Assembly: GCA_963457665.1 (NCBI GenBank)
Contig: OY735206.1
Span: 51,819,368 to 51,883,367 of the forward strand
From: Thysanoteuthis rhombus
Lineage: Eukaryota > Mollusca > Cephalopoda > Oegopsida > Thysanoteuthidae
Length of the DNA: 64,000 bases
Direction: 5' to 3'
In this document: piece by piece, positions 47,362 to 59,387 of the stretch
Numbering within the stretch: the first letter of the stretch is position 1
How the letters are laid out: each line of letters begins with the position of its first letter
Made by a program: the position numbers and the translations under genes
Notes under the pieces: generated by a model
Database searches by the model: none
What the model was told of the DNA's origin: nothing
The model's input: only the letters and a program-made list of their open reading frames with translations

Positions 47362-49429
47362 TAAATATCAAATAAAAATAGAACTTTAACTTAATTCTTT
47401 ATATTATTTTGAAATTTTATATGAAAAGTTTCAAGTGTTTTTTTTTACCAACACTTTTTTCTTATATAATTACTATACTATTTTTTGTTGTAGAGTAGTA
47501 ATGATTGACAAGCTATAATTCATTATCTGAAGTTTTGAATAATTTTTGCAGCATTTTTCAGTATTAGTTAAGAGTTCTATGATTAAGCTCTTTTGTAAAT
47601 AGTAAACTGCCCCTAAAACCATTAAAAGATGACTTTTTTTTTAGACTGACAAATTTCCTGAAGAAAACAAGTCTTCTGGATTGAAAGCACAAAAATTACT
47701 TGTTTAAAAATATTTTCTTACATTTTCATTTCCTTTCTCAACTGACGTTCATTTTTCAACCAAACCAATGACTAAAATTAGCAGATTTCCCTTAATGAAA
47801 AAGGCATTTCTTGTTTATGGATCAGAGGGGTTCTTTGTTTTATTAGTTTTGCTTTTGTTTCATTGAACTAGGAAAAGTTGGAACTACATGAAAGTTATTG
47901 TTAACAATGAAATTATGGTTGTTAAAGTCATTTTCATTCTTTTCATTTTAATTGTTATTACGAAAAATTTGTATTGAAGTTAAAAATACTGTGAATAACG
48001 AAAAAAAAAGCATTTATAATAAAATCAATTATAATTTTGATAAAATGTGTAATATTTTTAATAAAGGGAACATTGATAAAAGTCACATCTAATTTATAGT
48101 AATAAAATGAGTTATATTTTAATTGAGCCACTGCTGATAAAAGTCATATTCAATTTGAAATAATAAAAGCTGTAATTTAGGATATATATATATCATAGAG
48201 TTGCCTGTCCATATATATATGTATGTATGATTAGGGTATGGGTAAAAAGTCATAGAAAAAAGTATAAGTTTTGGCTAAGAAGAAGTCACATTTAATTCAC
48301 AGGAATAAAATAAGTAATATTCTCATAAGTAAATGTGGTCTGCCCATCAAACAACACACCATTTGCAAATACTTTCTTTCTATTTGATAAAATAGAATAA
48401 CAACAAATAGTAATAAGCAATAATGATAATAATAATAATAATACTAGTTATAAAAATGAGTAATGTATGTTGCCTATTTATACAAAGATTTAACTGTCTT
48501 ATTTTTCTCAACTTTTAAGCAACACCTTTGAGAATTTATTATGAATTCTATGCCTTTTTTAAAAAATTTTCTTTCCTACATCCATTTTATCGATGCATTT
48601 CCTACATTGAAGCTACATTGCAATGCTATGTATTCTTTTTTATTTTCAACTTTTTAAAACGAAACTCAGTTGAAAAATATGGAATTTCAACTGCTTAGAA
48701 TTTTTCATCGGAAATCCTTCAGTTTGATTTAATATGTTTTTCTTTCTATGAATTCAAATTTAAAATTTGGACCATTATTCACAACATATTATGGAAAATT
48801 CGATAATGTTTTTAATGATATTAATTTACTACAGAAATGGGATTATTGTATTCATGTGTTCAAAATATATTTTCTCTAGTAAACTTTCCCACAAAATTAC
48901 TGCATTGTATTGTATAGAATTCATTTATTTTATTTACATAAAATAAATGCAGATGAAATCTCACAAATCCAGGATTCACTAGGTTGAATGGTTCAGGATG
49001 GTGATTTGAATCTGGCAGGCACATAGGTAGGGACAAAAAATTTTGGCAATAAATTGATATCTGAGAAAAATAAAAAAACTTGTATAAAAATTCATTTTAT
49101 CCCTTAAATCTTTGTGCTATCAGTAAGAAGAAAAGTTCAAGAAAATTCTGATAAGAAAATCTATTTGCTTACATACACACTTTTTTACCATTTTTTACCC
49201 TAAGCTTCTCTGATTCAGAAAAATCTGCCATTCCGACATCTTTCTGGTACAAAGCTTGTTGGATTAATTCTTATTGTGTATGTTTTGTAACATTATTACT
49301 TGATGAAAAATTCATTATTTTCTTGCACTTGGAATCTTATAGCAGCTGATTGATTCAATTATCCCTTCATTTGCCAAGTCTGGTAACAAACAATTTTGAC
49401 CCCCCCCCCCAAAAAAAAAACTGATTTGC
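47362..49429. other. Intergenic AT-rich sequence with family D motifs
   Basis: AATAAAAT(A/G)AGT(A/T)ATATT recurs at about 48045, 48105 and 48304. (AAT)n lies at 48420-48445. No gene was seen. Confidence 0.55.
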
Positions 49430-49850
49430 TTAGTCATTCAATAGAAACAGTCAAATGACCAACATTTTTTTGTCAGCATACCTTGTTGGGAGTGAGCAAT
49501 TAGAAAATTAGAAGAGGGATGATCAATGAATAAATCGCTTCTCTTGCCCTTTGTTGGTAAGTGATCACTAAAAAGATCTGAATATTCAAAAAACAAACAT
49601 GAATGCTGCTGAATGCAAACTAAGGGATCAATACTGACCCCCTCCCAACTAAAAACTATTGAGTGGGGAAATTTTCAAAAACATTATTTGTAGACATAAT
49701 AAAGAGTGAATGTAGTAAGTTTCAACCCCCTAGCTCCATTGGTGCGGCCTGTATGTGTGATACATACATAGCCAGCTGGAGTAATTTGAAAATTGAAGAA
49801 GCCTATTTTTACAGATTTGATGACAGTTTGGGTTGACTGTTTCTAGAGGA
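49430..49850 (-). repeat. Repeat family A, copy 3
   Basis: In reverse orientation it shows TTAGTCATTCAATAGAAACAG, GGTAAGTGATCACTAA, AACATGAATGCTGCTGAA, AGACATAATAAAGAGT, CCCTAGCTCCATTGGTG and GATACATACATAGCCAGC. Confidence 0.85.
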
Positions 49851-51570
49851 ATGCAATAATATAGCAACAGTCAAGAAGTTTTGTTGTTAAGTGTTCTGTA
49901 TGTTTCCACTGAGTGGAACCTTTCCCCGTCTAAACCAAAAATTGTGGCAAATAGCTGAGTCAGATGTACAGCATCTCATTTTAAACACGGATGTTATAGA
50001 TTCGTTCATGTATTACTGAATTTCAATCCTTTTGCTAAATAAATCCATTGTTGCGTCTTCACTAAATATATTTTTGAAATGAGTTGTATCCAGGCCCGCC
50101 ACCAGAATACAGTGAGCAGGGAGAGAGACATCCATCAAATTGGGGGGGGGGAAGAAATGCTCAGTGTTGAGGCATGAAATCTTTTTTATGGAAAAAAAAG
50201 CTAAAGGATGCCAAAAATGGCCAAAACCACCAAAGAGTTATTCAAAATAGTAAAAAAAACATCTCCAAAAATATCCAAAATGTTCAAGCATAACATTCAT
50301 CAGGGGAGGGTGGGGTCAAGTAGTTTCCAATAGGTACCAGGCCCCTCCTGGCCTCCCTTCACAACAGGCGTGATGTATTGTTTTAGGATGGTTATTTATA
50401 ATATGCCTATATAGAAAAATAGAAAAGCTTAGAAATAAGTCATTTTCGGGATGTGGTAAAGTATTAGAAACAATAGGAAGCTTCTAGAAGCAAAACTAAT
50501 CCGTCATTTTCATTTATTATCATCAACAAATCCAAACCCTAAATTTGTTGAATAATCGCTACAAATCTCATTTATTAATATCATTTATCACCAGTAACAG
50601 ACAATTCTCATTAGAATAATAAGATGAAACTATTTTTTCAACTATTTAAACAGAACGGACACAAAAACTCTCGCTCAGTGTCAAACAAAGACGAATTAAG
50701 ACCAGGTGAAAGACAATTCAAATTAAGCCATTGGCTGCATTCATTGCATTGTGCACAATCATTTACACAATTTAATTTACAAATTTTCCCGGAATATTCA
50801 ATAGAAATAGAGCAGCAATTGCAGTGACAGCAATGAGGATTTGAAATTCTTTAATTAATCACCACAAACCTCTGTATAAATACTTTTTTTCTAAAATTAC
50901 ATTCCATTTGCTTCTCATTGCTTTCCATTGCTCCTTGCATTTTACAGAAATTGGTCATTTTCAATGGGAGTTTGATTAGACCTATTTACTTGACAAATGT
51001 TATGAAAAACATAAGGATCATTTTTACTTATTAACAAACAGAATTCAGCATCATAATTACTCCAAGGTAAATTTGTTGTAAAATCTGAGAAGCCTTTTAC
51101 ATGTATGTTTAATACAATATGAACATTTAAAACACTATAGGAATAGATAGCTGCAAAGGATGTCATTTTAAGATATTTCTTACAGATGTACTTGAAAACA
51201 GTTACATGAATTATAAAGTTTTTCGAGTACATTGTATTGTTTTTCCTCTTATTTTATATTAAAAAAAGTTTGCTATGCCATTGTCGTTAAATCCCATGTA
51301 TCGTTCAGACTCGAATTTATTCATTTTTGTTGCTTTTTTTTTTCTTGTTCATGCAACATTTTGGTTGATACAACCTTTGGCCTTCTTCAATGCAATTTTT
51401 AGAAAGTATGTGGGTCTCTTTTTCTTGGCATTGGAAACCTCAAAAAATGGTATCAAACACAAAAGAAATGGTAGCAAATATTCTGATCAGACCACCATTT
51501 CTTTTCTGTTTGCAACCATTGCCTGGTTTGCACAGCTATTGTCTCTTTCCGTGCAGGCAGTATATCTGAA
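49851..51570. other. Intergenic sequence, no supported gene
   Basis: Includes a GC-richer patch at 50.09-50.37 kb beginning CCAGGCCCGCCACCAG, and a 123-codon open frame at 51.28-51.65 kb with two hydrophobic stretches but a poly-T origin and no homology that I recognise. Confidence 0.45.
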
Positions 51571-51818
51571 TAAGGCTGTAGAATGGCTCAGCCAATATGT
51601 TGCAGTAAGAATAGAAGCAACAAAAAGAATGATTTCCATAGTCTGAACAACTCTTGGAATGATAATAACTCTTCTCAGAATTACAGAAGGTATCTTTCAA
51701 AGAAAGTTGTAGAATAGATCAATGGAAACATTGCAGTAAGAATAGAAGCAACAAAAAGAATGAGTTTTCAAATAGTCTTGGAATGATAACAACTGTTCTC
51801 AAAATCACAAAAGATATT
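51571..51818 (+). repeat. Tandem duplication, about 125 bp, two units
   Basis: GCAGTAAGAATAGAAGCAAC and AAAAAGAATGA occur in both halves, followed by CTTGGAATGATAA-AACT-TTCTCA. The duplication is moderately diverged. Confidence 0.85.
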
Positions 51819-53090
51819 GTAGTTATAGTTTTGTTGATTCAAAATTAAAGTCTACTGTGAAAATTGATATTTTAAAAATATGTTGGACTGAATAGTTACG
51901 ATTAAATTTTTTATTACACTCCTGAAATTCAAACCCATCGATTGTTACTGGCATGAAAACTGCTGGCGTTACAATCTGTTTCTTGGTTGAAGTTAGCTGC
52001 ATTGAAATTATGCACAACCAGGTCATGTGACATGACTGGCAAAACAAAATACGTGCACACAGTCATTGTCTAAAAGAGACAGGATTTTGTGAAACCATAT
52101 AGAATCTGTCGTATGAAAGTGTATCCTGCATCTATGTATATGCTGGGAAACAATTTGCCAGAAGTGACAGATAGATAAGGAAAGAAATGACTAGCGAGAG
52201 GGAGAAGGAGAGAGTTTTGCAATGTAATCTCAGTCTAGTTATTCATTCGCTAGAAACAAATATGGAGGAAATCGCTTATTGTTATCAATTAACAAAGATA
52301 TTCACCTTAAACCTGACGGATAGATTAATTGATACAAACGTGTTTAGATGAAAGATTTTCTTATCAATATCTTTTATTAGAGCTATGGCCACCATTTTCT
52401 TGGGGGGGGGGCATATTTTTTTTGCATATTAGTTTTTGAAAATAGGGAGGATTTTCAGCTAGTAGCCATAAAATCATTGTTTTGTAATTGAATTCATTTT
52501 CATAGAAAAAAAACTTTACATTATAAAAAAATTGATAATAATGATAAAAAATTCAATAATAATTTTTGATGAAGAAAATATTTAATGATAATTTTTAATT
52601 CATATTGAATAAAGTGTTTTTGGCCAACTGATTTTGATAGCAATAACAATTTGATAACATTATCCATGATTATGATAAACGGTTTCAGTATAAAATTTGG
52701 TCTTCAACCAGAGTACATGCTTTCTCAATTTTAAAGTTGAATCTGAACAAAGAGGTTCATTGGAAAATATTTGACCTATCATATACAAAGTTCAGAATTA
52801 GCTGTCACAATGTAGAAAAGCCTGAGAATATCATCAGAAATAATAACGGATACCTACTTGCTGTATTGATTCACCTGGACTATGTCCAGTGTAAGGTTAC
52901 ATTTCTGAAGCATCTCACTGAACAACAAACTCACTATAAATAGATTGTGAGAGCAGCTCACTACCTGTTCTATAATAAGTTAGTGCTCATGCATATTTGT
53001 TCCAAGCAATCAAGGAAAACTGTCTCAATTCTTTAAACCCCCAAGAAATAATGTTCAAACAAAATCATCTTGAAATTAGAGAGCGCTCAG
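51819..53090. other. Intergenic sequence, nothing recognised
   Basis: AT-rich. Short open frames only. Confidence 0.5.
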
Positions 53091-53099
53091 ATAGCACGT

Positions 53100-53832
53100 A
53101 CCTCCGGAAAAAAAAAAAACTTTATCAGGGAAAGTAATTGTGTATTGATCTGCCCAAAAATGTAATCACTTCTTTCATGGCCCACCCACCCCAAAAATAT
53201 GATTGAAATTAATTGAGAACTTTTGTAGATATTGTGTTGACAGATGAGCATATAAATAAATATATGGAAAAAAAAATGCGGAAAAATATCACTCAATCAA
53301 TGAAAATTCCCGAACCTCCCCAACCAAATTTTGTCAATTCTTTTGTAGCCTATCGCTTACCCGTTCACAAAATTTCCTTGAAAATTATTGAGAACTTCTG
53401 GAGATATCATGGCAGAAGACATGAAATTTTGCCAATACTATATGGTTTAGACATCTATCTACCACGTAAGGGAGGTAATTGTACATGGATCCACTCAAAA
53501 ACTTGACCACTTCTTCTGTAACCTATTGCCCAACCTTCTACCAAATTTTATTGAAATTCATTTTTTCCAGATATTGTGTGAACAATCATGAGCGTGTATA
53601 AAAATGTATGGGAAAATATCTCTCAACCCCTTTCCAAATTCCTGGATCTACCTCAAAATGGAACCAACTCTTTCTAACCCATTGCTCAATCTTTCCCAGT
53701 ATTTCATTGAAATTTGTAGAGTGCTTTTGGAGATATCTTGAAGACAGACAGACAGACAGACAAATAGATAGATGGAAAGAGGTGACCGAGTACATACACC
53801 TCTCCAACTTTGTTGGCGGAGGTAATAAATAA
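53100..53832 (+). repeat. Repeat family B, tandem array 2
   Basis: Four to five units resembling those at 27.5 kb, with GAGGTAATTGTACATGGATC at 53470 and CACTTCTTCTGTAACCTATTG. The last unit runs into GACAGACAGACAGACAG, then CTCCAACTTTGTTGGCGGAG (a hairpin), GTAAT and an AATAAATAAA tail. The tail suggests this is the true 3' end of the family. Confidence 0.85.
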
Positions 53833-54069
53833 ATAAATGAAAGCCTCTATGTGTTGATACAATAAGGGAAGGAATTAAAGATGTCTCCCCAAGTGCCAGA
53901 TTTATCATATTCATTACTACAAAATAATCAAGAAGAAATAGAAGTTGGACTACAAATTAGCCTTCAAAATCTTACTCCTACTCTTCATCTAGCTGTAAAT
54001 CTAGTAGTTGTAAATTTTTTCTGTCACTACCTCAAAATGGGTTCTGTTTGATACTGTATGGATAAATAG

Positions 54070-54475
54070 TTATGAGACAGGTCAGTCACTCGGTAAGAGT
54101 GGCCAACATATTTTGGCAGCATGCCTTATCGAGGTTGATCAATTAAAAAATTGAAAAAAAAGGAGTGATTGATAATATTCTCTCACCTTTTGCTCAACAA
54201 TTTTCAAGAAACAAGCACGATTACTGCCAGACACAAAGGGACCAATTTAGCATTTATATTGCAAACAGGACCCCAAGTAAAAACATATGGGAGGGATTCA
54301 AAACATGAAAAAAGTTTTTTTTTCTAGAAATGATATTATCAGTGCTTAAATTTTCAGCCCTCTAGCTCCATTGGTATAGCCTGTACACGTGATATATATA
54401 TAGCCAGCCAGTCAGACCAACTTAGAAACTGAAGAAACCAATGTTGACAGTTTTAGAGACAGTTTCTAATATCAA
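54070..54475 (-). repeat. Repeat family A, copy 4
   Basis: Reverse orientation: CAGGTCAGTCACTC, GGTTGATCAATTAAAAAATT, TTCAGCCCTCTAGCTCCATT, GATATATATATAGCCAGCC and the outer GAAACTGAAGAAACC block. Confidence 0.83.
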
Positions 54476-54491
54476 CCCATAGAACCCACTC

Positions 54492-54543
54492 AATCAATTT
54501 CTAGGTAGTGGCTGATATTTCAGCCGCTACCTAGAAATTGATT
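54492..54543. repeat. 24-bp-arm hairpin with 4-base loop
   Basis: Arms 54492-54515 and 54520-54543 are complementary at 23 of 24 positions, the exception being a G-T pair, around the loop TATT. The arm contains CTAGGTAGTGGCTGA. A CCTAGAAATTGAT fragment recurs at about 57036. Confidence 0.85.
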
Positions 54544-55025
54544 ACAAGTGCAAGTGGAAGGTTTAAAAAAAAAACTATTTCATCAAAATTCAGAAATAAT
54601 CTACAAAAATACAACAGTATGTCTGTAGCCCGATATATAGTTATCAGCTGAATCTTTATCTGAAATTATTACTGTATGATATTTGATCTATATGATTATT
54701 ATTCATCCAACTGAATTGAGTGCATTGATATAGACAGAGTTTAAGCAAAGAAATAAACATTCGTAGTATAAGATAAATGCTTTTTTTTCATCATTAAACT
54801 ACAGACTTATCGATGTACCTACATATTCATGCCTTTTACATAAGAGTATGAATTATGAAAAATATCTTAACAACTGATACATTATTATTGAATATGTGGC
54901 TTCTTATGTAACCCCTTATATCAATGGTAAGATTTGTTAAATAAATATGTAATACTGTTTATTTACTCAAATGATTACACATGCAGTGAATAACGAATTC
55001 TGGTAGTAAGGAAAAATAAAGGAAA
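54544..55025. other. Intergenic sequence, nothing recognised
   Basis: AT-rich, no supported feature. Confidence 0.5.
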
Positions 55026-55026
55026 A

Positions 55027-55455
55027 CAGGTCTGGTTAAACACTCAATAGAAACTGTAATGTGACCATCTTCTTTGGACAGCATGCTATGTTGGGGGTGA
55101 TCAATTAAAAAATTGGAAAAACAGGTGATCAACAAATAAGTAACTTTACTTGCACTTTGTAGAATCACTAAGAAGTTCAATTTATAAGAAAAAACAAACA
55201 TGAATGCAGTTGAACACAAACCAAAGAGGAAATCTAGCATAAACTTTCATTGGGTGAATTGAATACCCATAAATATTTTGAAGGGGAATTTTGAGAAAAA
55301 AAAACTAAAACATTTTTTGCTGGAGTAAACATGTAAAGTTTCAGATCTCTAGCTCTAATGATGTACACGCAATACATAGATAGCCAGTCAGCCAGAATCA
55401 CTTGGAAACCAAAAAAACCTATATTAACAGTTATGGCTGATGGTTTCTAAAAAAA
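55027..55455 (-). repeat. Repeat family A, copy 5
   Basis: Reverse orientation: CAGGTCTGGTTAAACACTCA, GGTGATCAATTAAAAAATTG, AACATGAATGCAGTTGAA, CTCTAGCTCTAATGATG, ATAGCCAGTCAGCCAG, then the outer GGAAACCAAAAAAACCTATA block. It ends about 45 bases before the RTE copy. Confidence 0.83.
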
Positions 55456-55499
55456 TAACATGATGATCACAGTAGTATATTAGCAACAACTATGTTAGT

Positions 55500-56680
55500 A
55501 CGCGGGGTACTTAAACATCACCATTGACCTAGTCTAAAAAGCTGGTAAGATCATCGCTAGGAAACAAGTTATTCTATGCAACTTATGCCTACTCAACTAT
55601 GGACCATCTACATTTGATAAATCAGCTAGAAGAGAAAGCAGTAGAATAGAAAATGCTAATCACTGTAGCATTTATTGACTTTGAGAAGGCCTTTGACTTA
55701 GGTAAAATCCCCATAGTCATAGAAGCCATCACTCTACAAGATATAGACCCAGTACACATCAGAGTAATGCAACATATATTCAGTTACAGCAGCTCCTTTA
55801 TCAGGCTACATAAAAAACTTGGAGCTCTTTCAGCTCCAAAAAAGGATAAGACAAGGTGAAACCAGTTCACCCAAACTCTTCATAGCCTGCCTTGAGATGA
55901 TCTTCAGAAAACTAGACTGGGGAGATAAAGGAATCAAAATAGATGGCGAATATCTGAGCAACCTCAGATTTGCAGACAACACTGTCCTTTTTACAGAGAA
56001 CCTGAACAACCTCCAACTAATGCTAGATGAAATAAATGAAGAAAGCAAGAAGGTCAGCCTTCACATGAACTTCAGCAAAAGAAAGGTCATGTGCAACAAT
56101 CATATTGGAAATAAACATGGAATGATCAAAATTGAAAAAGCAGAACTGGAGAAAGTAGACCACTACATCTACTTACGAGAATGAATCTCTATGAAATCCT
56201 CTAATGAAGGAATCAAGCGAAGAATCACTCTAGGATGGCAAGCCTTTGGTGGAGCAAGCTCAAACTTTAACAAGGAGATCTTATTGGTCCTAAGAAGAAG
56301 AGTATACAACCAATGCATCCTCCCAATAGTCACCTATGGAGCTGAAACATTGAACCTAACCAAAAAATTGACCCTCAAAGTGAGAACCATGTAACGTGCA
56401 TATAAGAGAATCATGCTCAAACTCACATGGAGAGATCACAATATATCAAGGAGAAAACAGGAGTCCAATACATCATAGAAATCATTAGAAAACTCAAATG
56501 GCATTGAGCTGGTTATGTTGCAAGAATGGTAAATAACCAATGGACATCATGACTCACAACATGGATCCGCAGACATCACATGTGCAACCGATGTCGGCAG
56601 AATACAAGATGGAGAGACGAACTAAACATGGTGAATACTGGGGAGGTCTATGTCCAACAATGGACATTGAAAGACTGATG
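55500..56680 (+). mobile_element. RTE-type LINE fragment 3 (longest copy)
   Basis: Reverse transcriptase motif A reads FIDFEKAFD (about 55668-55694), the motif B region RQGETSSPKLF (about 55848-55880), and motif C LRFADNTVLF (about 55963-55992), where the second catalytic aspartate is asparagine. The thumb and C-terminal blocks follow (HMNFSKRKVMC, EKVDHYIYL, RRVYNQCILPIVTYGAE). The 3' end GACTGATGATG leads into a trinucleotide array. It is 5' truncated, lacks the endonuclease, and carries stops and frame changes; inactive. Confidence 0.9.
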
Positions 56681-56684
56681 ATGA

Positions 56685-56718
<34 letters not shown>

Positions 56719-56744
56719 GGTGGTGGTGGTGGTGGTGGTGGTGG

Positions 56745-56781
<37 letters not shown>

Positions 56782-56782
56782 A
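56677..56782 (+). repeat. (ATG)n(GTG)n(ATG)n array grown from the RTE tail
   Basis: About 9 TGA/ATG units, about 14 GTG units, then about 12 ATG units. It starts exactly at the TGATGATG terminus of the LINE. Confidence 0.93.
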
Positions 56783-57089
56783 CTGATACCTAGGCAATGT
56801 TTTGGCTTTTTTCATCAGTATGATCTGAGTATGCTGTCCTTTTATCATTCCTTTGTTCACCTCAAACCTTCTATCATTTTTTGCACCGTTGGAATTGATA
56901 TTTTGGGTTGTAAGGGGGAAAATTTGATGATTAAACACCAAATTTCGCAACTTCTCACCTATAGTTTGTTTTAGCAAGTTTTGGCAATTAATCTGTTATG
57001 TTGTACATTGAAAATTAGGGAAAAAGGATTGTCAGTACCTAGAAATTGATACAGACATTATTGATAACTAGAATAGGGCTATCATATTT

Positions 57090-57420
57090 CATCATCATCA
57101 GTCTCTCAACATCCATCGTTGGACATAGACCATCCCCAGGATTTGCCACACTTCCCTATTGTGAACATCACGGAGCCAGTACTTTCTGAATTTGTCTAGC
57201 TTGACTTTCCATTCAGTACTCTACCGGCCTCAGTTGCGCATGTGATTTCTGGGGATCCATGTTGTGAGTTGTGATGTCCATCGGTTGTCTGCCATCCTTG
57301 CAACATGGCCAGCCCACTGCAATTTGAATTTTTTTATGGATTCTATGATGTCTCGGACCCCTGTCTTCTCCCGGATGTATTGTGCTACCTTGTGGTCTTT
57401 CCATGTGAAGTTGAGCAAAG
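57090..57420 (-). mobile_element. RTE-type LINE fragment 4 (3' end only)
   Basis: On the - strand it reads TWKDHKVAQYIREKTG, then QWAGHVARMADNRWTS and TTWIPRNHMRN. It ends AGAGACTGATGATGATGAAA at the low-coordinate side. It is strongly 5' truncated. Confidence 0.88.
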
Positions 57421-57589
57421 ATGTAATAAAAAATGCATAACATGGAGTAGGAAATTATTTCAATTCCTATAGACTTTTCTTTCTGCTCATTCACCGACCA
57501 TCCATTTGAGCAATTATAAATAATCATGAAGCCCATATTTTATTTTACTAAGCTTGTCTGATGAGACAAAAGTATTGAAGGTAATTTCC

Positions 57590-57850
57590 AAAGAAATGGG
57601 TGTAGCCTAATGGTTAATAGAACAGAGAATATAATTAGCAAGATTGGTTCAAACTCTGACTGCAACAGTTTGTGTATACCTTGCATTGATCCCCTTTGAA
57701 AATGCATGAATCCATTCCCCTCTAGCTCTGGGTAAATAGCAGGGCAGTTACAGCCCCTCAGTCCTGTGAGGCAGTCCATCTTAGGCATCAGCCTAAAACA
57801 CCAGCCCCATAAATAGGAGAATCTTTGTCTCACATGTTGCATGACACAGG
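57590..57850 (+). mobile_element. tRNA-derived SINE
   Basis: A box TGTAGCCTAATGG (about 57600) and B box GGTTCAAACTC (about 57648) are spaced as in tRNA genes. They are followed by a GC-richer tRNA-unrelated body with GCAGTTACAGCCCC and CAGTCCTGTGAGGCAG. The tail is not clear. No other copy of the body was found in the window. Confidence 0.6.
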
Positions 57851-58771
57851 AGCAACAAGTTTGAGTAATTTCTAACATTGAAAACGAAGGTAAGTTTATG
57901 CATAATAAGGCTAAAGATATTTCCCTCTCCTGCCATGTTGCTTCCATGATTTGCTTTCACAAAAACTAGTTGATTCTCCTGGTATTGCGTATCTTTCCTA
58001 GAAATAAAAGGATGGTTAGTCATATACTAATCTGGAGTTTTGATGTATGTACACTTTCCTTTTCCTCTGCTATTCATATCTTGCCACATTGGCATAGATA
58101 AATGGTATGGCTTATCTGAGAAAATGTTGGTTCTCAAACCTTCTATACTCATAATTCCTTAGGCACATAGTAACAACAATGGCCAAATGTTTACTCACAA
58201 ATTTAATATTTATAAACCCTTTCATATACATGCAAAATATCTAATGCTAATATCATGAGAAAATTCAGTATTTGAATGCTCTGTATCTATTTTGGATAAA
58301 TATGCTTATCAGATAGTATAATAAAACAGTTTATTGAGAATGAATCATGAAAGAGGCCAACAAAACCTTAGGCAAGTTTTTACTTACAACACTAAGAACT
58401 AACAGTTCACTGATGCATTATATACCAATTCACTCGGATTAGTGTCTTCATCTTGGTTGCCATAGACACAATGTTTCAGCTGCTGTATTCTCTGGCTTTC
58501 AGGTGCTTGCTATTTCTTGTAACCTTCTAGGAATTTTGAACTGAACCCTTTATTCAATCCACAGATGTAGATTGTTCTCATTCTGCTGTCCATGAAGAAC
58601 ATCTTGTATCAATTATTTCTAGTTGAGTTAGACTCATAATGTCACTTGTCTGCTTCTTGAGATGGAATCAGAGTATATGACTTTTTTTGCACTACCCGAC
58701 ACAACCCGAAACCCGAAATCATAATCATCACATTACTAGCTATGCTTAATCAATGTGTTTATCCACTGGAC
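57851..58771. other. Intergenic sequence, nothing recognised
   Basis: No supported gene. Confidence 0.5.
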
Positions 58772-59095
58772 CAGTGGTTTCAAAACTTAGAAAAAGCAAG
58801 GACCCTTTCTATTACGAAGATATCATGGTGGAGATTTATTTCTAGCCTTTAGTTTTTAGACTGTAATCAACAAACTATGATAATAAACAATCTCTAAGCT
58901 TTAAAAATTATATTTATCCTAAATAGATTATATTTATTAGAATTCTAATATATGTTATGGGTCTACGTATAATAATTATGTCTTTTGATAGCTGTGTGAT
59001 AGATAATGTTTTTCTGCCACAGATTTTGGAATATCAGGTTTTGAGGGAACACAGATGAGAACAACCCCCCAAGGACCCCGTTTTCAAAACTATTG
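58772..59095. mobile_element. Non-autonomous hAT-like element, family 3 (324 bp)
   Basis: Ends CAGTGGTTTCAAAAC and GTTTTCAAAACTATTG are decayed inverted repeats of the CAGTGGTTYTCAAA type, with subterminal GGACCC on both sides. The flanks CACTGGAC (58764-58771) and TACTAGAC (59096-59103) are an 8-bp duplication with two transition differences. Confidence 0.78.
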
Positions 59096-59387
59096 TACTA
59101 GACTATATGTCCCGTAGTGTACTGAATAAAAGGTTTGACTCCAGAAAAAGGCCAGAAACATTGCAAATATAACAACCAAGATGAAGATACCAGTTCAAGT
59201 AAAATCAGTATATAATGATGATCAGTCATCAGCCCAGAAATTCAGACGAAAGATTTGCCAGCATATTTGTAACATCTGCGATGTTCAAATGGTTTAATCT
59301 ATAAAGTATAGAATTATTCAGATATTATCATTACCAGTTCATAACCTGTTCATTGACAGTTACCATGAGCATACTACAACAGGCTCG

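Noticed and set aside
50090-50370. GC-richer patch starting CCAGGCCCGCCACCAG as a possible hAT-like element
   Set aside because: The proposed ends pair poorly and the flanking 8-mers do not match.
56540-56974. 144-codon frame with poly-Met/poly-Val and the opposite-strand poly-His frame
   Set aside because: Both are translations of the LINE tail and the ATG/GTG array.
57540-57947. 135-codon - strand frame with cysteine-rich text
   Set aside because: It is the antisense of the tRNA-derived SINE at 57.6-57.85 kb.
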